Source: DATGZX01 sp035296965 (GTDB lineage: Bacteria; Planctomycetota; Planctomycetia; Gemmatales; Gemmataceae). Taken from it: DNA of 64,000 bases. This document shows, one piece after another, positions 1 to 7,475 of this stretch. The translations under genes were made by a program, and so were the position numbers. The DNA lies in NCBI GenBank assembly GCA_035296965.1, contig DATGZX010000425.1, forward strand, positions 1 to 64,000, in the 5' to 3' direction. Under the pieces are notes generated by a model that did not search any database, was not told the DNA's origin, and saw only the letters and a list, made by a program, of their open reading frames with translations. Numbering within the stretch: the stretch's first letter is position 1; the number at the start of each line of letters is the position of its first letter.

Positions 1-400
1 TTTAGCTGCCTTGCCTCCTTCTTCGCCACGGAGCGCATACCGACTACTCTTCTCCCGCACTGTGAAAACCTTACAAAACCGAAAGCTCACTTAGTTTTGG
101 AGAACTCAGGTATAGAATTCGGGGGGTAACTTAAGGCTCAAGGCCGGGGCATCCAAAGAATGAGGACTTAGGTCAATACTGTTTCATCAAGTTGAAAAGT
201 GGCCCTGTCCAACTAGCAGATGCCGACGAATTGTTTGAGAGCGTCAACAAGAGGGATACCGTTTCCTGTCTGTTCACGCGCTCCGCGTTGCGTCGCGGTT
301 AAACGAAAATTCAGCCCTCGCGACTTTTTTGCATGTGGGTCTAAAGCGCACTACCCTTGTAAGGGGTCCGCGCCATTCGAATCTCTTGGCCGAGTAGAGA
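1..400. other. Intergenic region, no gene seen
   Basis: This 400-base stretch has no reading frame with recognisable protein features. It is less GC-rich than the flanking genes and contains A/T-rich patches around 60-130. It probably holds the upstream region of the membrane protein that starts at 401. I see no convincing promoter, tRNA or palindrome. Confidence 0.5.
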
Positions 401-1525
401 ATGTCAAACGTCAGGTTCACGACCTGGTATGCGGATCGGACGCGCGGGCAAGCGCTTCTCATCCTGGCAATCACATCTGCAGCACTAGCCTGGCTACTTT
501 CGGCTGCCCTTCTGAAGAGAAATGACGCACACGCACCTGCCCAGGGCGGTAACGATTTGCGGCTCTATCGGAGCATTGTCGAGCGTGTCCATGCAGGGGA
601 GAACTATTACGACGCTGCCGGCACGGAGCTGCGCGCCCGGGGCTATCCCACCGGTTCCGTGTTCAACTGGCGGGCGCCCGTCTATGCTTGGGTCCTTGGG
701 AAGCTTCCGGCGCCGGTCTGGGGACAAGTCCTCCTCGCCCTATTGGCGATCGTCACTCTCCTGATGGCAGTCGGCGTGTTGCAGCGCGAAGCGGGGACCT
801 GGCCGGCGGCGGCTGGGGTACTCCTGCTTTTGGGACCGTTTGTCTGGTGCATCGACGGCGATGCCTTTTTTGCGCAGGAGCTATGGGCGGGCGTGCTTAT
901 CACCTTTTCGGTATGTGCCTATGGATACGGCAGATGGCCGATGGGATTGGGAGCAGGACTGTGCGCTCTCTTCTTTCGAGAATTGACCCTGCCGTACTGC
1001 CTGATCGCGGCGGGCCTTGCCTGGCGCCAGGGGCGGCGCCGGGAAGTACTCGCCTGGGTTGCCGGCTTCGCTCTGTATGCAATCTTCCTGGCCTTCCATG
1101 CCAGGGAGGTACTCGCGCGCGTCACGCCGGCGGATCGTGTGCCGGGAAGCTGGCTGCAATTCGGGGGTGCGCCCTTTCTGCTGGCAACTTGCCGAATGAA
1201 TGTTTTCCTGTTTGCGCTTCCGGCATGGGTCAGCGCGCTCTACTTGCCACTTTCGTTGCTGGGCCTGCTTGCTTGGCGCGGGCCGGTCGGGACTCGGCTC
1301 GCGCTCACGGCCGGCACGTACGTTGCCGCGTTCAGCATCGTCGGCCAGCCGTTCAACAACTATTGGGGGTTGCTCTATACTCCGCTTCTGTCCTTTGGAA
1401 TCGTGCGCGCGCCCGTCGCCCTGATCGATCTCTGCAAAGCCATTGTTCGACCCATGTCCGCCTGGAAGAGCACGCCGGCACAGCCCGGCTCAGCACAAAG
1501 CTGTACAATAATTGTCGGTAGCTGA
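401..1525 (+). CDS. Multipass membrane protein of unknown function
   Basis: The 374-residue product is rich in Leu, Ala and Trp and has roughly eight to nine hydrophobic segments, the first at about residues 18-38. Short loops carry Tyr/Asp and Arg clusters. An early lumenal-type loop (residues 45-90) with several charged and aromatic residues, followed by repeated membrane spans, resembles the layout of GT-C type or DUF2029-like glycosyltransferases. No catalytic motif is clear enough to assign the family. An in-frame stop lies just upstream of the ATG, which fixes the longest start, and the ribosome binding site is weak. Membrane location is well supported; function is unknown. Confidence 0.6.
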   Translation: MSNVRFTTWYADRTRGQALLILAITSAALAWLLSAALLKRNDAHAPAQGGNDLRLYRSIVERVHAGENYYDAAGTELRARGYPTGSVFNWRAPVYAWVLGKLPAPVWGQVLLALLAIVTLLMAVGVLQREAGTWPAAAGVLLLLGPFVWCIDGDAFFAQELWAGVLITFSVCAYGYGRWPMGLGAGLCALFFRELTLPYCLIAAGLAWRQGRRREVLAWVAGFALYAIFLAFHAREVLARVTPADRVPGSWLQFGGAPFLLATCRMNVFLFALPAWVSALYLPLSLLGLLAWRGPVGTRLALTAGTYVAAFSIVGQPFNNYWGLLYTPLLSFGIVRAPVALIDLCKAIVRPMSAWKSTPAQPGSAQSCTIIVGS

Positions 1526-1568
1526 GCCCTCATCCTTCACAACGGATTAGGCGAGCCGCAGCAATTGT

Positions 1569-1683
1569 TCTCCCCTCGCCCCGGTACTCCGGGGAGAGGG
1601 ATCGGGGGTGAGGGGACTTGGCCGGGGATCGCTCGTCCCCCTCACCCCCGACCCCTCTCCCCCGAAGCGGGGGAGAGGGGAGA
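1569..1683. repeat. Large GC-rich palindromic element
   Basis: Outer 8-base inverted repeats (1569-1576 and 1676-1683) enclose two smaller hairpins and a long central stem of C-runs against G-runs. The element lies directly upstream of the DAHP synthase start. Read in frame it gives a low-complexity peptide with the core LTPDPSPPKRGRGE, a typical translation of dispersed repeats and not a protein domain. A shorter relative lies at 30609-30642. It could act as a terminator for the membrane protein upstream. Confidence 0.75.
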
Positions 1684-1715
1684 TTATTGCTTGCGCCTCG
1701 CCTTACAGATTAGCT

Positions 1716-2732
1716 ATGCTTGTCGTCATGCACAGCCATGCCACCCCGCAACAAATCGACGAGGTGGCGGCCGCCATTCGCCAAATGAAACTGACACCGC
1801 ATCCCATGCCGGGCGCAACGCGCACGGCTATCGGGATCACCGGCAACATCGGGGCGGTGGATCCACGCACCCTCGAGGTGCTCCCGGGCGTCATGGAGCT
1901 GATCCGCGTTACCAAGCCGTTCAAGCTTGCCAGCCGGGAGATGCACGAGGCCGACACGTACGTCCGCTTCCCGCAGACCGTTGTCGGACCCGGCACGTTT
2001 ACGTTGATCGCAGGCCCTTGCTCGGTCGAAAACGAGGAGATGATCCTGCGCACGGCCGAGTTTCTCTTGAAGAACGGCGTGCACCTGATGCGTGCGGGAG
2101 CTTACAAGCCGCGCACCAGCCCGTATGCATTCCAGGGGATGGGCCGGGAAGGGCTCGACATCCTGGCCAAGGTCCGCCGCCGCACGGGCATCGGCATCGT
2201 CACGGAGCTGATGGACACGGACAATGCCGACGCGGTCGAGGAGGTCGCGGACGTCATCCAGATCGGCACGCGCAACATGCAGAATTTCAGCTTGCTGCGC
2301 CGCGTCTCGCGAGCGACAAAGCCGGTGTTGCTCAAGCGCGGCCTGTCGGCCACGCTGGAAGAGTGGCTCATGGCTGCGGAGTACGTCATGGCGGGCGGCA
2401 ACTACAATGTCATCCTGTGCGAACGCGGCGTACGCACTTTTTCCGATCACAGCCGGAATACGCTCGATCTGTCGGTCATTCCGCCGGTCAAGCAACTCTC
2501 GCATCTGCCGATTCTGGTCGATCCCAGCCACGGCACCGGCAAGCGCGACTACGTGCCGCCCATGGCCCGTGCCGCGCTGGCCGCGGGCGCGGATGGCTTA
2601 CTCATCGAGGTGCATCCCGATCCCGACCACGCCCTGTCCGACGGGGCGCAATCGTTGACGTTTGCCGCGTTCGAGGGCTTGCTGGATGAGCTCAAACGCC
2701 TGGCGGAGCCACTCGGGCGCACGATCAATTGA
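1716..2732 (+). CDS. aroF: 3-deoxy-7-phosphoheptulonate (DAHP) synthase
   Basis: This enzyme condenses phosphoenolpyruvate and erythrose 4-phosphate, the first step of the shikimate pathway, in the cytoplasm. The 338-residue product has an N-terminal ferredoxin-like regulatory segment (about residues 1-70), as in the Thermotoga/Bacillus-type enzymes, followed by the TIM barrel. Visible signatures are AGPCSVE, the metal and substrate segment RAGAYKPRTSPYAFQG, IGTRNMQN, VLLKRG and the late DPSHGTG motif. The frame stays open upstream to 1608, but that part is the palindromic repeat, so the ATG at 1716 is the better start. The gene is convergent with the secreted protein at 2866-4248. Family assignment is very secure; the symbol is chosen by family type. 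Confidence 0.93.
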   Translation: MLVVMHSHATPQQIDEVAAAIRQMKLTPHPMPGATRTAIGITGNIGAVDPRTLEVLPGVMELIRVTKPFKLASREMHEADTYVRFPQTVVGPGTFTLIAGPCSVENEEMILRTAEFLLKNGVHLMRAGAYKPRTSPYAFQGMGREGLDILAKVRRRTGIGIVTELMDTDNADAVEEVADVIQIGTRNMQNFSLLRRVSRATKPVLLKRGLSATLEEWLMAAEYVMAGGNYNVILCERGVRTFSDHSRNTLDLSVIPPVKQLSHLPILVDPSHGTGKRDYVPPMARAALAAGADGLLIEVHPDPDHALSDGAQSLTFAAFEGLLDELKRLAEPLGRTIN

Positions 2733-2795
2733 TTGCTGGGAGCAAGACTGCCAAGAAGCGTCGATCTATATCACCGTGGTTGATTGGGCAGCGGC

Positions 2796-2844
2796 GTAGG
2801 ACAGATTTCCCAATCTGTCCGGTCAGGTTGGAAACCTGACCTAC
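2796..2844. repeat. Double-hairpin palindrome between convergent genes
   Basis: Two perfect 9-bp hairpins stand back to back: 2799-2807 with 2812-2820 (4-base loop) and 2821-2829 with 2833-2841 (3-base loop). The outer bases GTAGG (2796-2800) and CCTAC (2840-2844) make the whole unit palindromic. It lies between the ends of the DAHP synthase gene and the gene at 2866, so it could terminate transcription from both sides. There is no obvious T-run, so it may equally be a dispersed repeat. Confidence 0.75.
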
Positions 2845-2865
2845 TGCCAAATCCCGCACGGTGAT

Positions 2866-4248
2866 TTAGGGCCGGCCCTTTCCATTGGCCAACCTCTTTT
2901 TCTGGTCGGCCTGGATGATACGCAAAAGTGCGGCGGGATTCCGCCGGAAATAGGCCTGCAAGATCTGCTCCCGGCTGACTGGATCGGCCAGGGAAAGCGA
3001 AGGCAGGCTGGAGCGCTCTTCGGGGGTCAAGTCCTTCTGCATGAAATCGGTCAGCGTATGGTCCGGCACATCGGGGAGCGCTTCGCTGCTCGCAGTGGGC
3101 TGTACGCGATACTTATCCCAGTTCGCACGCGGACCGGGTAAGCCCATGCCGGGCACTTGAAGAAGGTGCTTGCGAGCCAGGTCGCGAAGTGTTTTCGGGT
3201 AGAGGGGCCAATGGCCTTCGCTATCTTTCAGTTCCTGCTTTTCCTCTTGGCTCAACGCGGGAAGAAGGCGATTTTGCATGAATTGCTGAACTGCCACGGA
3301 AAACTCACTTGGTTTGCACGGCCCAAGCTGGTGGGCTAGCGTTATTTTGCGGTTGCTTGCAATCCGCGTGACCACCCTGGCGTAGTCAGGCCATTTCCCG
3401 TCGGCCTGCGCGAGCTGCTTCGCCGGTGGTATTTGTTGGGTCTGCAGGATCTCGAGAATCCGAACCAATTTTGGGGGCAGATCTTTCCGCAATTCGGACA
3501 GCCGGCTCGGCCCGGTTGTCGGTCCAGGCAGCTCGATCGGATGTTTATCGGCCAATTCGACCAACGTCTGCGGGTACAGAGGCCATTTGCCCTCGGCCCT
3601 GTCGAGCCGGTCTTTCTCGGCCTTACTCAACATGGGATACAGGGAATCCCGAACGAAGACTTGCACGGGCTCCGGAAAATCCTTGAGACGGGCCATCTGC
3701 GGCCGCGTTTGCGTGACATCTTCCCAGTGGCGGATGGCAAAACGCCATTCCGCTTCCCGGGCACGCTCTTCCTTGCGCAGCTCGGCAATGCGCGCCGGCT
3801 GTTTGTCGGCCGGCAGCTTGCCCAGCTCCTCGCGCAAGGCCTTGGGCAGCCGATCTACCCATTCTAGCTCGCGCATTTGTTTGATGAGAGCTAGCTTCCC
3901 CTGCGCATTCGGCGCGTTTTCGATCTTTTGCCGGGCTCCTTGCGGCAAGCCACGCAGCCAGTCGTTATAACGCTCCATCGTGCGCCGCAGCCGCGCGTAC
4001 GTCGACGAATCTTCTTCATGCAGGACACGATCGAGTTCGCGAAGCTGCGCCTGTCGTTCCACAGGCATGGCTAGAAAAGTCTGCAAATCATGGCGTAGGC
4101 GGGCATAGTGTTCCGGGTCCGCCTTCCATTTCTCGAATTGGCTGCGGTTCCACTCCAGGTCTTCGTTATCCGTGTCCGCAAGCGCAAATAGAGGCAGCGC
4201 CGCCAGGAATGCTGTCGCGATCACCAGATTAAGCCGCTTGCCACACAT
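2866..4248 (-). CDS. Secreted charged repeat protein, DUF3106-like
   Basis: The 460-residue product starts with a signal peptide (hydrophobic core about residues 8-23, Ala-rich cleavage site near ALA-DTD). The mature part is highly charged and predicted helical. It repeats a pattern in which Leu-rich helices alternate with W/Y-P segments such as EGKWPLYPQTL and EGHWPLYPKTL, like DUF3106-type proteins. No catalytic motif is visible. It is the third gene of an operon behind the ECF sigma factor and the anti-sigma-like protein, 23 bases after the latter, so it may be a periplasmic partner of that signalling pair. The function is unknown. Confidence 0.7.
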   Translation of the reverse strand: MCGKRLNLVIATAFLAALPLFALADTDNEDLEWNRSQFEKWKADPEHYARLRHDLQTFLAMPVERQAQLRELDRVLHEEDSSTYARLRRTMERYNDWLRGLPQGARQKIENAPNAQGKLALIKQMRELEWVDRLPKALREELGKLPADKQPARIAELRKEERAREAEWRFAIRHWEDVTQTRPQMARLKDFPEPVQVFVRDSLYPMLSKAEKDRLDRAEGKWPLYPQTLVELADKHPIELPGPTTGPSRLSELRKDLPPKLVRILEILQTQQIPPAKQLAQADGKWPDYARVVTRIASNRKITLAHQLGPCKPSEFSVAVQQFMQNRLLPALSQEEKQELKDSEGHWPLYPKTLRDLARKHLLQVPGMGLPGPRANWDKYRVQPTASSEALPDVPDHTLTDFMQKDLTPEERSSLPSLSLADPVSREQILQAYFRRNPAALLRIIQADQKKRLANGKGRP

Positions 4249-4271
4249 GCCAATCGCTCTCGGGCTACCAG

Positions 4272-4805
4272 CTAGTTGTCGTCTCCGAATAAATCCGGAT
4301 CGTCCAGTTTGCGCAGGAAGTTAATGTCGTCGACCTGTTCGTACAGGCGCTTATGCTCGATGATGCGGAGATCGCGCACGAGCTGCTGATCGACGTCGAC
4401 CGGTTTGGCAGCGGCGACCGGAGGCGCTGGCGCGCGCCGCATCTTCCAGCTCACGGCCTCGAAACCGACAGTGCCGGCAACCACAACTACTGCCGCCCAA
4501 CCGACGCCAAGAGCCCAGGGGCCGCGTAGGCCCGCAAGCACGGACGACGCGGTCACCGGCCGAAACACGCTCACGCGCTCGAGCGTGCGGCTGGTAAACG
4601 TCACGGAAGTGGTCGGCCGAGGCAAGTAATCGAGCATCGCCCACGTCCGCCGTAGCGTGTCGGCCTCGGTCCGCGTCCGCGGATCGACGTTCAGCTTCGC
4701 TTCCAGCGCGCGCGCGGACTTGGCGTCCAGCTCGCCGTCGAGATAGGCGATCAGGTCACTGCGTTCGTCGTCGCTCAGGGGAGGTTGTTTTCCCATGACG
4801 CTCAC
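4272..4805 (-). CDS. Anti-sigma factor-like single-span membrane protein
   Basis: The 177-residue product has an N-terminal acidic helical domain containing DLIAYLDGELD, the hallmark of anti-sigma factors of the zinc-finger (zf-HC2) superfamily, although the usual HxxxCxxC metal ligands are absent. A transmembrane helix follows at about residues 93-115 and then a short domain rich in Asp. The frame opens with a GTG at 4805, three bases after the sigma-factor stop; an ATG at 4796 is an alternative start. Adjacency to the ECF sigma gene supports a role in holding that factor at the membrane. The role is inferred from context and the short motif. Confidence 0.72.
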   Translation of the reverse strand: MSVMGKQPPLSDDERSDLIAYLDGELDAKSARALEAKLNVDPRTRTEADTLRRTWAMLDYLPRPTTSVTFTSRTLERVSVFRPVTASSVLAGLRGPWALGVGWAAVVVVAGTVGFEAVSWKMRRAPAPPVAAAKPVDVDQQLVRDLRIIEHKRLYEQVDDINFLRKLDDPDLFGDDN

Positions 4806-4808
4806 TCG

Positions 4809-5492
4809 CTATTCGTCGTCCGGCGTCTGTGGCACTGGTTCGCCATCCATGTAGATGTAGCTCTGCAGGACCGCGCGCAGGTTGGTGCGCGCCCGGCACA
4901 GGAGCGACTTGACCCCCTTGGTAGTCAGGCCCATCACCTCGGCGATCTCGGCGTAGTTCATGTCCTCGAACTTGTTCAAGAGCACCGCCATTCGCTGCCG
5001 CTCGTTGAGACCGTCCAGGGCCTTGCGCACCACGGCCGCCATTTCCTGCTGCTGAATGCGCTTGGACGGCTGGCTTCCCGAGTCTTTCACCAGCCGCTCG
5101 GCAGGCCGGGGCCCCAATGGACCCGAATCGCGGGTGTTGAGCGGCACAACCGGCTTGCGCTGGCGTGCGCGCAGGGAGTTCAAAGCCAGATTGTTGGCGA
5201 TCGTGAATAGCCAGGTCGAGAACTTGCAGCGCGCCCGATATTTCTTGCGGGCCCGATACACGCGCAAAAACACTTCCTGAGCCAGGTCTTCCGCTTCGGT
5301 CGCGTTGCCCACGAGGTGGTGCAGCACGCCCACCAGGCGGTTCTGATAGTGCTCCACCAGCTCCTCGAAGGCGCCGGGCTGGTCGTCGCGCACGCTGAGC
5401 ATCAGGCGCGTGTCGGGGTCGCGCAGAGCCAGTTGTGCGCTGGTCTCGCCGATAGCTGGCACAGGTGCCTCGTCAGTCCGCCCGACTTGCAA
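4809..5492 (-). CDS. ECF-type RNA polymerase sigma factor
   Basis: The 227-residue product has sigma region 2 (about residues 40-105, with EDLAQEVFLRVYRA and FSTWLFTIANNLALN) and region 4 (about 155-215, with a helix-turn-helix around YAEIAEVMGLTTKGVKSLLCRAR). The linker is basic and contains GPLGPRPAERL. These features are diagnostic of group 4 (ECF) sigma factors that redirect RNA polymerase to stress or envelope regulons. The frame begins with a TTG codon; the next in-frame ATG (5402) would cut into region 2, so the longer start is preferred. It is the first gene of an operon with the anti-sigma-like and secreted proteins. Confidence 0.92.
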   Translation of the reverse strand: MQVGRTDEAPVPAIGETSAQLALRDPDTRLMLSVRDDQPGAFEELVEHYQNRLVGVLHHLVGNATEAEDLAQEVFLRVYRARKKYRARCKFSTWLFTIANNLALNSLRARQRKPVVPLNTRDSGPLGPRPAERLVKDSGSQPSKRIQQQEMAAVVRKALDGLNERQRMAVLLNKFEDMNYAEIAEVMGLTTKGVKSLLCRARTNLRAVLQSYIYMDGEPVPQTPDDE

Positions 5493-5610
5493 GTCGAGCC
5501 CAAGGGGTACTGCTCCCTCTACCGCATTAAACCACCCACGCTGAGACGGGTTCCGTCAATCGTTGGCCTGCCCGTGCTAACTTTCAACCGGCACGAACGG
5601 CCGGAATGCT

Positions 5611-6684
5611 TCAAAGTCTACCAGTGCCCACCGCCAGGGCCTGCGCCTCCTCCTTCAAGGAGGAACGCCGGAGTTGCCCGCAAGCGGCATCGATTTCCGA
5701 TCCCTTCCTCTTGCGCACCTTCACACTGATGCCGCCGCGACGCAGCTCATTCACGAACGCTTGCAGGTCATGGTCCGTCGGCCGGGCGTAGGGCAGTCCC
5801 TCCACATCGTTGAACGGGATCAGATTGACGTGGGCCTGTCGGCCGGTCAGGAGCCCGGCCAACTCCTTTGCATGGGCGACAGAATCGTTGATGCTGCGCA
5901 GCAGGACATATTCGTAAGTCACCTGCCTACCTGTTCGCTCGAAGAAGTAATCCGCCGCGGCCAGGATCGCCTGGAGCCCGGTCTTCTCGGTGGTCGGCAC
6001 AATGTGCATGCGCACGACATCGTTGGGGGCGTGCAACGATACCGCCAGCTGATATTGCTTTCCAAGCTCCGCCAACCGCCGAATCTTGGCAGGCAGCCCG
6101 ACCGTGGAAATCGTGATATGGCGGGCCCCAATCCCCAATCCATCCTTGGAGCCGGCAACTTCGAGAGCTTGCAGCAGATTATCCAGGTTCGCCAACGGCT
6201 CGCCCATTCCCATGACGACGATATGCGTGAGCCGACCGTCCACGGGCAGGAGATTCCGTAGTCGGATTAGCTGCTCCAGAATCTCCCCGGCCGTCAGGTT
6301 CCTGGCCACGCCATTGAGGCCGCTGGCACAGAAGAGGCAGCCCATGCCACAACCGACCTGCGTGCTAATGCAAGCGGTATGCCGTCCCGCCTCCTGGATC
6401 AAGACACATTCGACAAGCTGGCCGTCCTGCAAGCGCAGGAGAAGCTTGTGTGTCTCATCGCCGGCTACCAGGTGGCGTGCGATCTGGATCCCGAGCGGCA
6501 GATACTCTTCCATAAGGAGCTGGCGCAGTTCGCGCGGAAGGTCGGTCATTTGCTCGAACGACTCGGCCCTGCCCAAAAGCAGCCAGCGACGCAACTGACG
6601 CACGCGCATGGGAGGCTGGCCGCGGGCCTTTAGCCAGCTCTGCAATTCCTCATTCGGCACGTCCAGCAAGGCGCGCATTTGCAT
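5611..6684 (-). CDS. rlmN: 23S rRNA / tRNA adenine C2-methyltransferase RlmN
   Basis: A radical SAM enzyme that methylates C2 of A2503 in 23S rRNA and of A37 in some tRNAs. The 357-residue length is normal. The cluster-binding motif CxxxCxxC is at Cys112, Cys116 and Cys119 (CGMGCLFC), followed by the SAM-binding segment VVMGMGEPLANLDN. The substrate-methylated catalytic cysteine is in the C-terminal DAACGQLR motif at Cys335. An N-terminal helical domain (residues 1-75) is the usual accessory RNA-binding part. It is a monocistronic gene upstream of the sigma operon on the same strand, separated by about 118 bases. Confidence 0.95.
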   Translation of the reverse strand: MQMRALLDVPNEELQSWLKARGQPPMRVRQLRRWLLLGRAESFEQMTDLPRELRQLLMEEYLPLGIQIARHLVAGDETHKLLLRLQDGQLVECVLIQEAGRHTACISTQVGCGMGCLFCASGLNGVARNLTAGEILEQLIRLRNLLPVDGRLTHIVVMGMGEPLANLDNLLQALEVAGSKDGLGIGARHITISTVGLPAKIRRLAELGKQYQLAVSLHAPNDVVRMHIVPTTEKTGLQAILAAADYFFERTGRQVTYEYVLLRSINDSVAHAKELAGLLTGRQAHVNLIPFNDVEGLPYARPTDHDLQAFVNELRRGGISVKVRKRKGSEIDAACGQLRRSSLKEEAQALAVGTGRL

Positions 6685-6908
6685 CCCGCATCATTTGAGA
6701 ATCTATTTCCCCGACCTCTATTGTAAGTCGTGCAAGAGTAGCTGACAAAGGCAGGCCTACCAGCCATCGCGAATCTTCACTGGTCAAGTTGGAGCGGATA
6801 TTCCAAATATGCGGGGCATGACGGGAGGACCAACAAAGCTTCGAGTGCATTCACGAAGATGTCGCTATCGGCCCACGATTACTGTGCGGCCTGCATCAGC
6901 GCAGGCTC

Positions 6909-7301
6909 TCACCCATTCCTTACTTCACTCATCAGGGCCAGCACGTTCTTGTCAACGTCCTCCAGGAACGCCATCCAAAGATCGTGATCGGGAAGCTTGG
7001 CCACCAGATGGGGTTTGCCCAGAAAAGTGACGCCGCGAGCGCTTAGCGTCTCGTAGGCTCCCTGGATGTCGGCCACTTTGTAGTAGATGATCGAAGCAGG
7101 GTGATCGAACTTCGGTTCCTCAGGGATCCCCAGCATCAGGCGAATGCCGCCGCAGTTGAAGAACGCCATCTTCGGGACTTGAAAGAGGAAGCGCATTCCC
7201 AGGGTGTCACGGTAGAATGCGATCGCCTTGTCGAGATCATGAACGATGATAGCGATTTGACTGATCTGAGATAAACCAAACTCGCTTTTCGTGGTTGTCA
7301 T
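6909..7301 (-). CDS. VOC (glyoxalase/dioxygenase-fold) family protein
   Basis: The 130-residue product is a single VOC module with two beta-alpha-beta-beta-beta halves. It opens with ISQIAIIVHDLDKAIAFYRD, the classic metal-binding His and the FYRDTLGM stretch, and continues with IRLMLG, IIYYKVADIQGAYETL and a C-terminal acidic segment near DHDLWMAFLEDVDKN. His18-type and Glu-type ligands fit a mononuclear metal site. Members include glyoxalase I, fosfomycin resistance enzymes and dioxygenases; the substrate cannot be told here. A GGAG site eight bases before the ATG supports the start. It is monocistronic. Confidence 0.85.
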   Translation of the reverse strand: MTTTKSEFGLSQISQIAIIVHDLDKAIAFYRDTLGMRFLFQVPKMAFFNCGGIRLMLGIPEEPKFDHPASIIYYKVADIQGAYETLSARGVTFLGKPHLVAKLPDHDLWMAFLEDVDKNVLALMSEVRNG

Positions 7302-7356
7302 GGTGGGTCTCCATAAGAGGCCGAGCAGTCGTTCATCGAAAGGTCGCTTGTCCGGC

Positions 7357-7397
7357 GCGAAGGCATTGATGTGCGCGACGCGAAGGTATTGATGTGC
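7357..7397. repeat. Short tandem direct repeat, two units
   Basis: An 18-base unit occurs at 7357-7374 and again at 7380-7397 with one mismatch, giving a 23-base period. It sits in the spacer upstream of the VOC gene and downstream of the MFS-acyltransferase gene. It may be a small regulatory duplication or a replication slip. Confidence 0.6.
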
Positions 7398-7475
7398 GAA
7401 TCGCTTAGTCCCAGTTTGTAAGCGCGACCGGCTCCAGAGGCATTCGATTGGGAAGCTCCGGCCTCTTGACTTTTC

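Noticed and set aside
220..525. A 101-codon frame on the plus strand before the first gene
   Set aside because: No ribosome binding site, no recognisable domain and an unusual amino acid mix; it overlaps the start of the membrane protein gene.
1565..2689. A 374-codon frame in another phase over DAHP synthase
   Set aside because: It is the shadow of a strongly conserved gene and its translation is low-complexity His/Arg/Gly.
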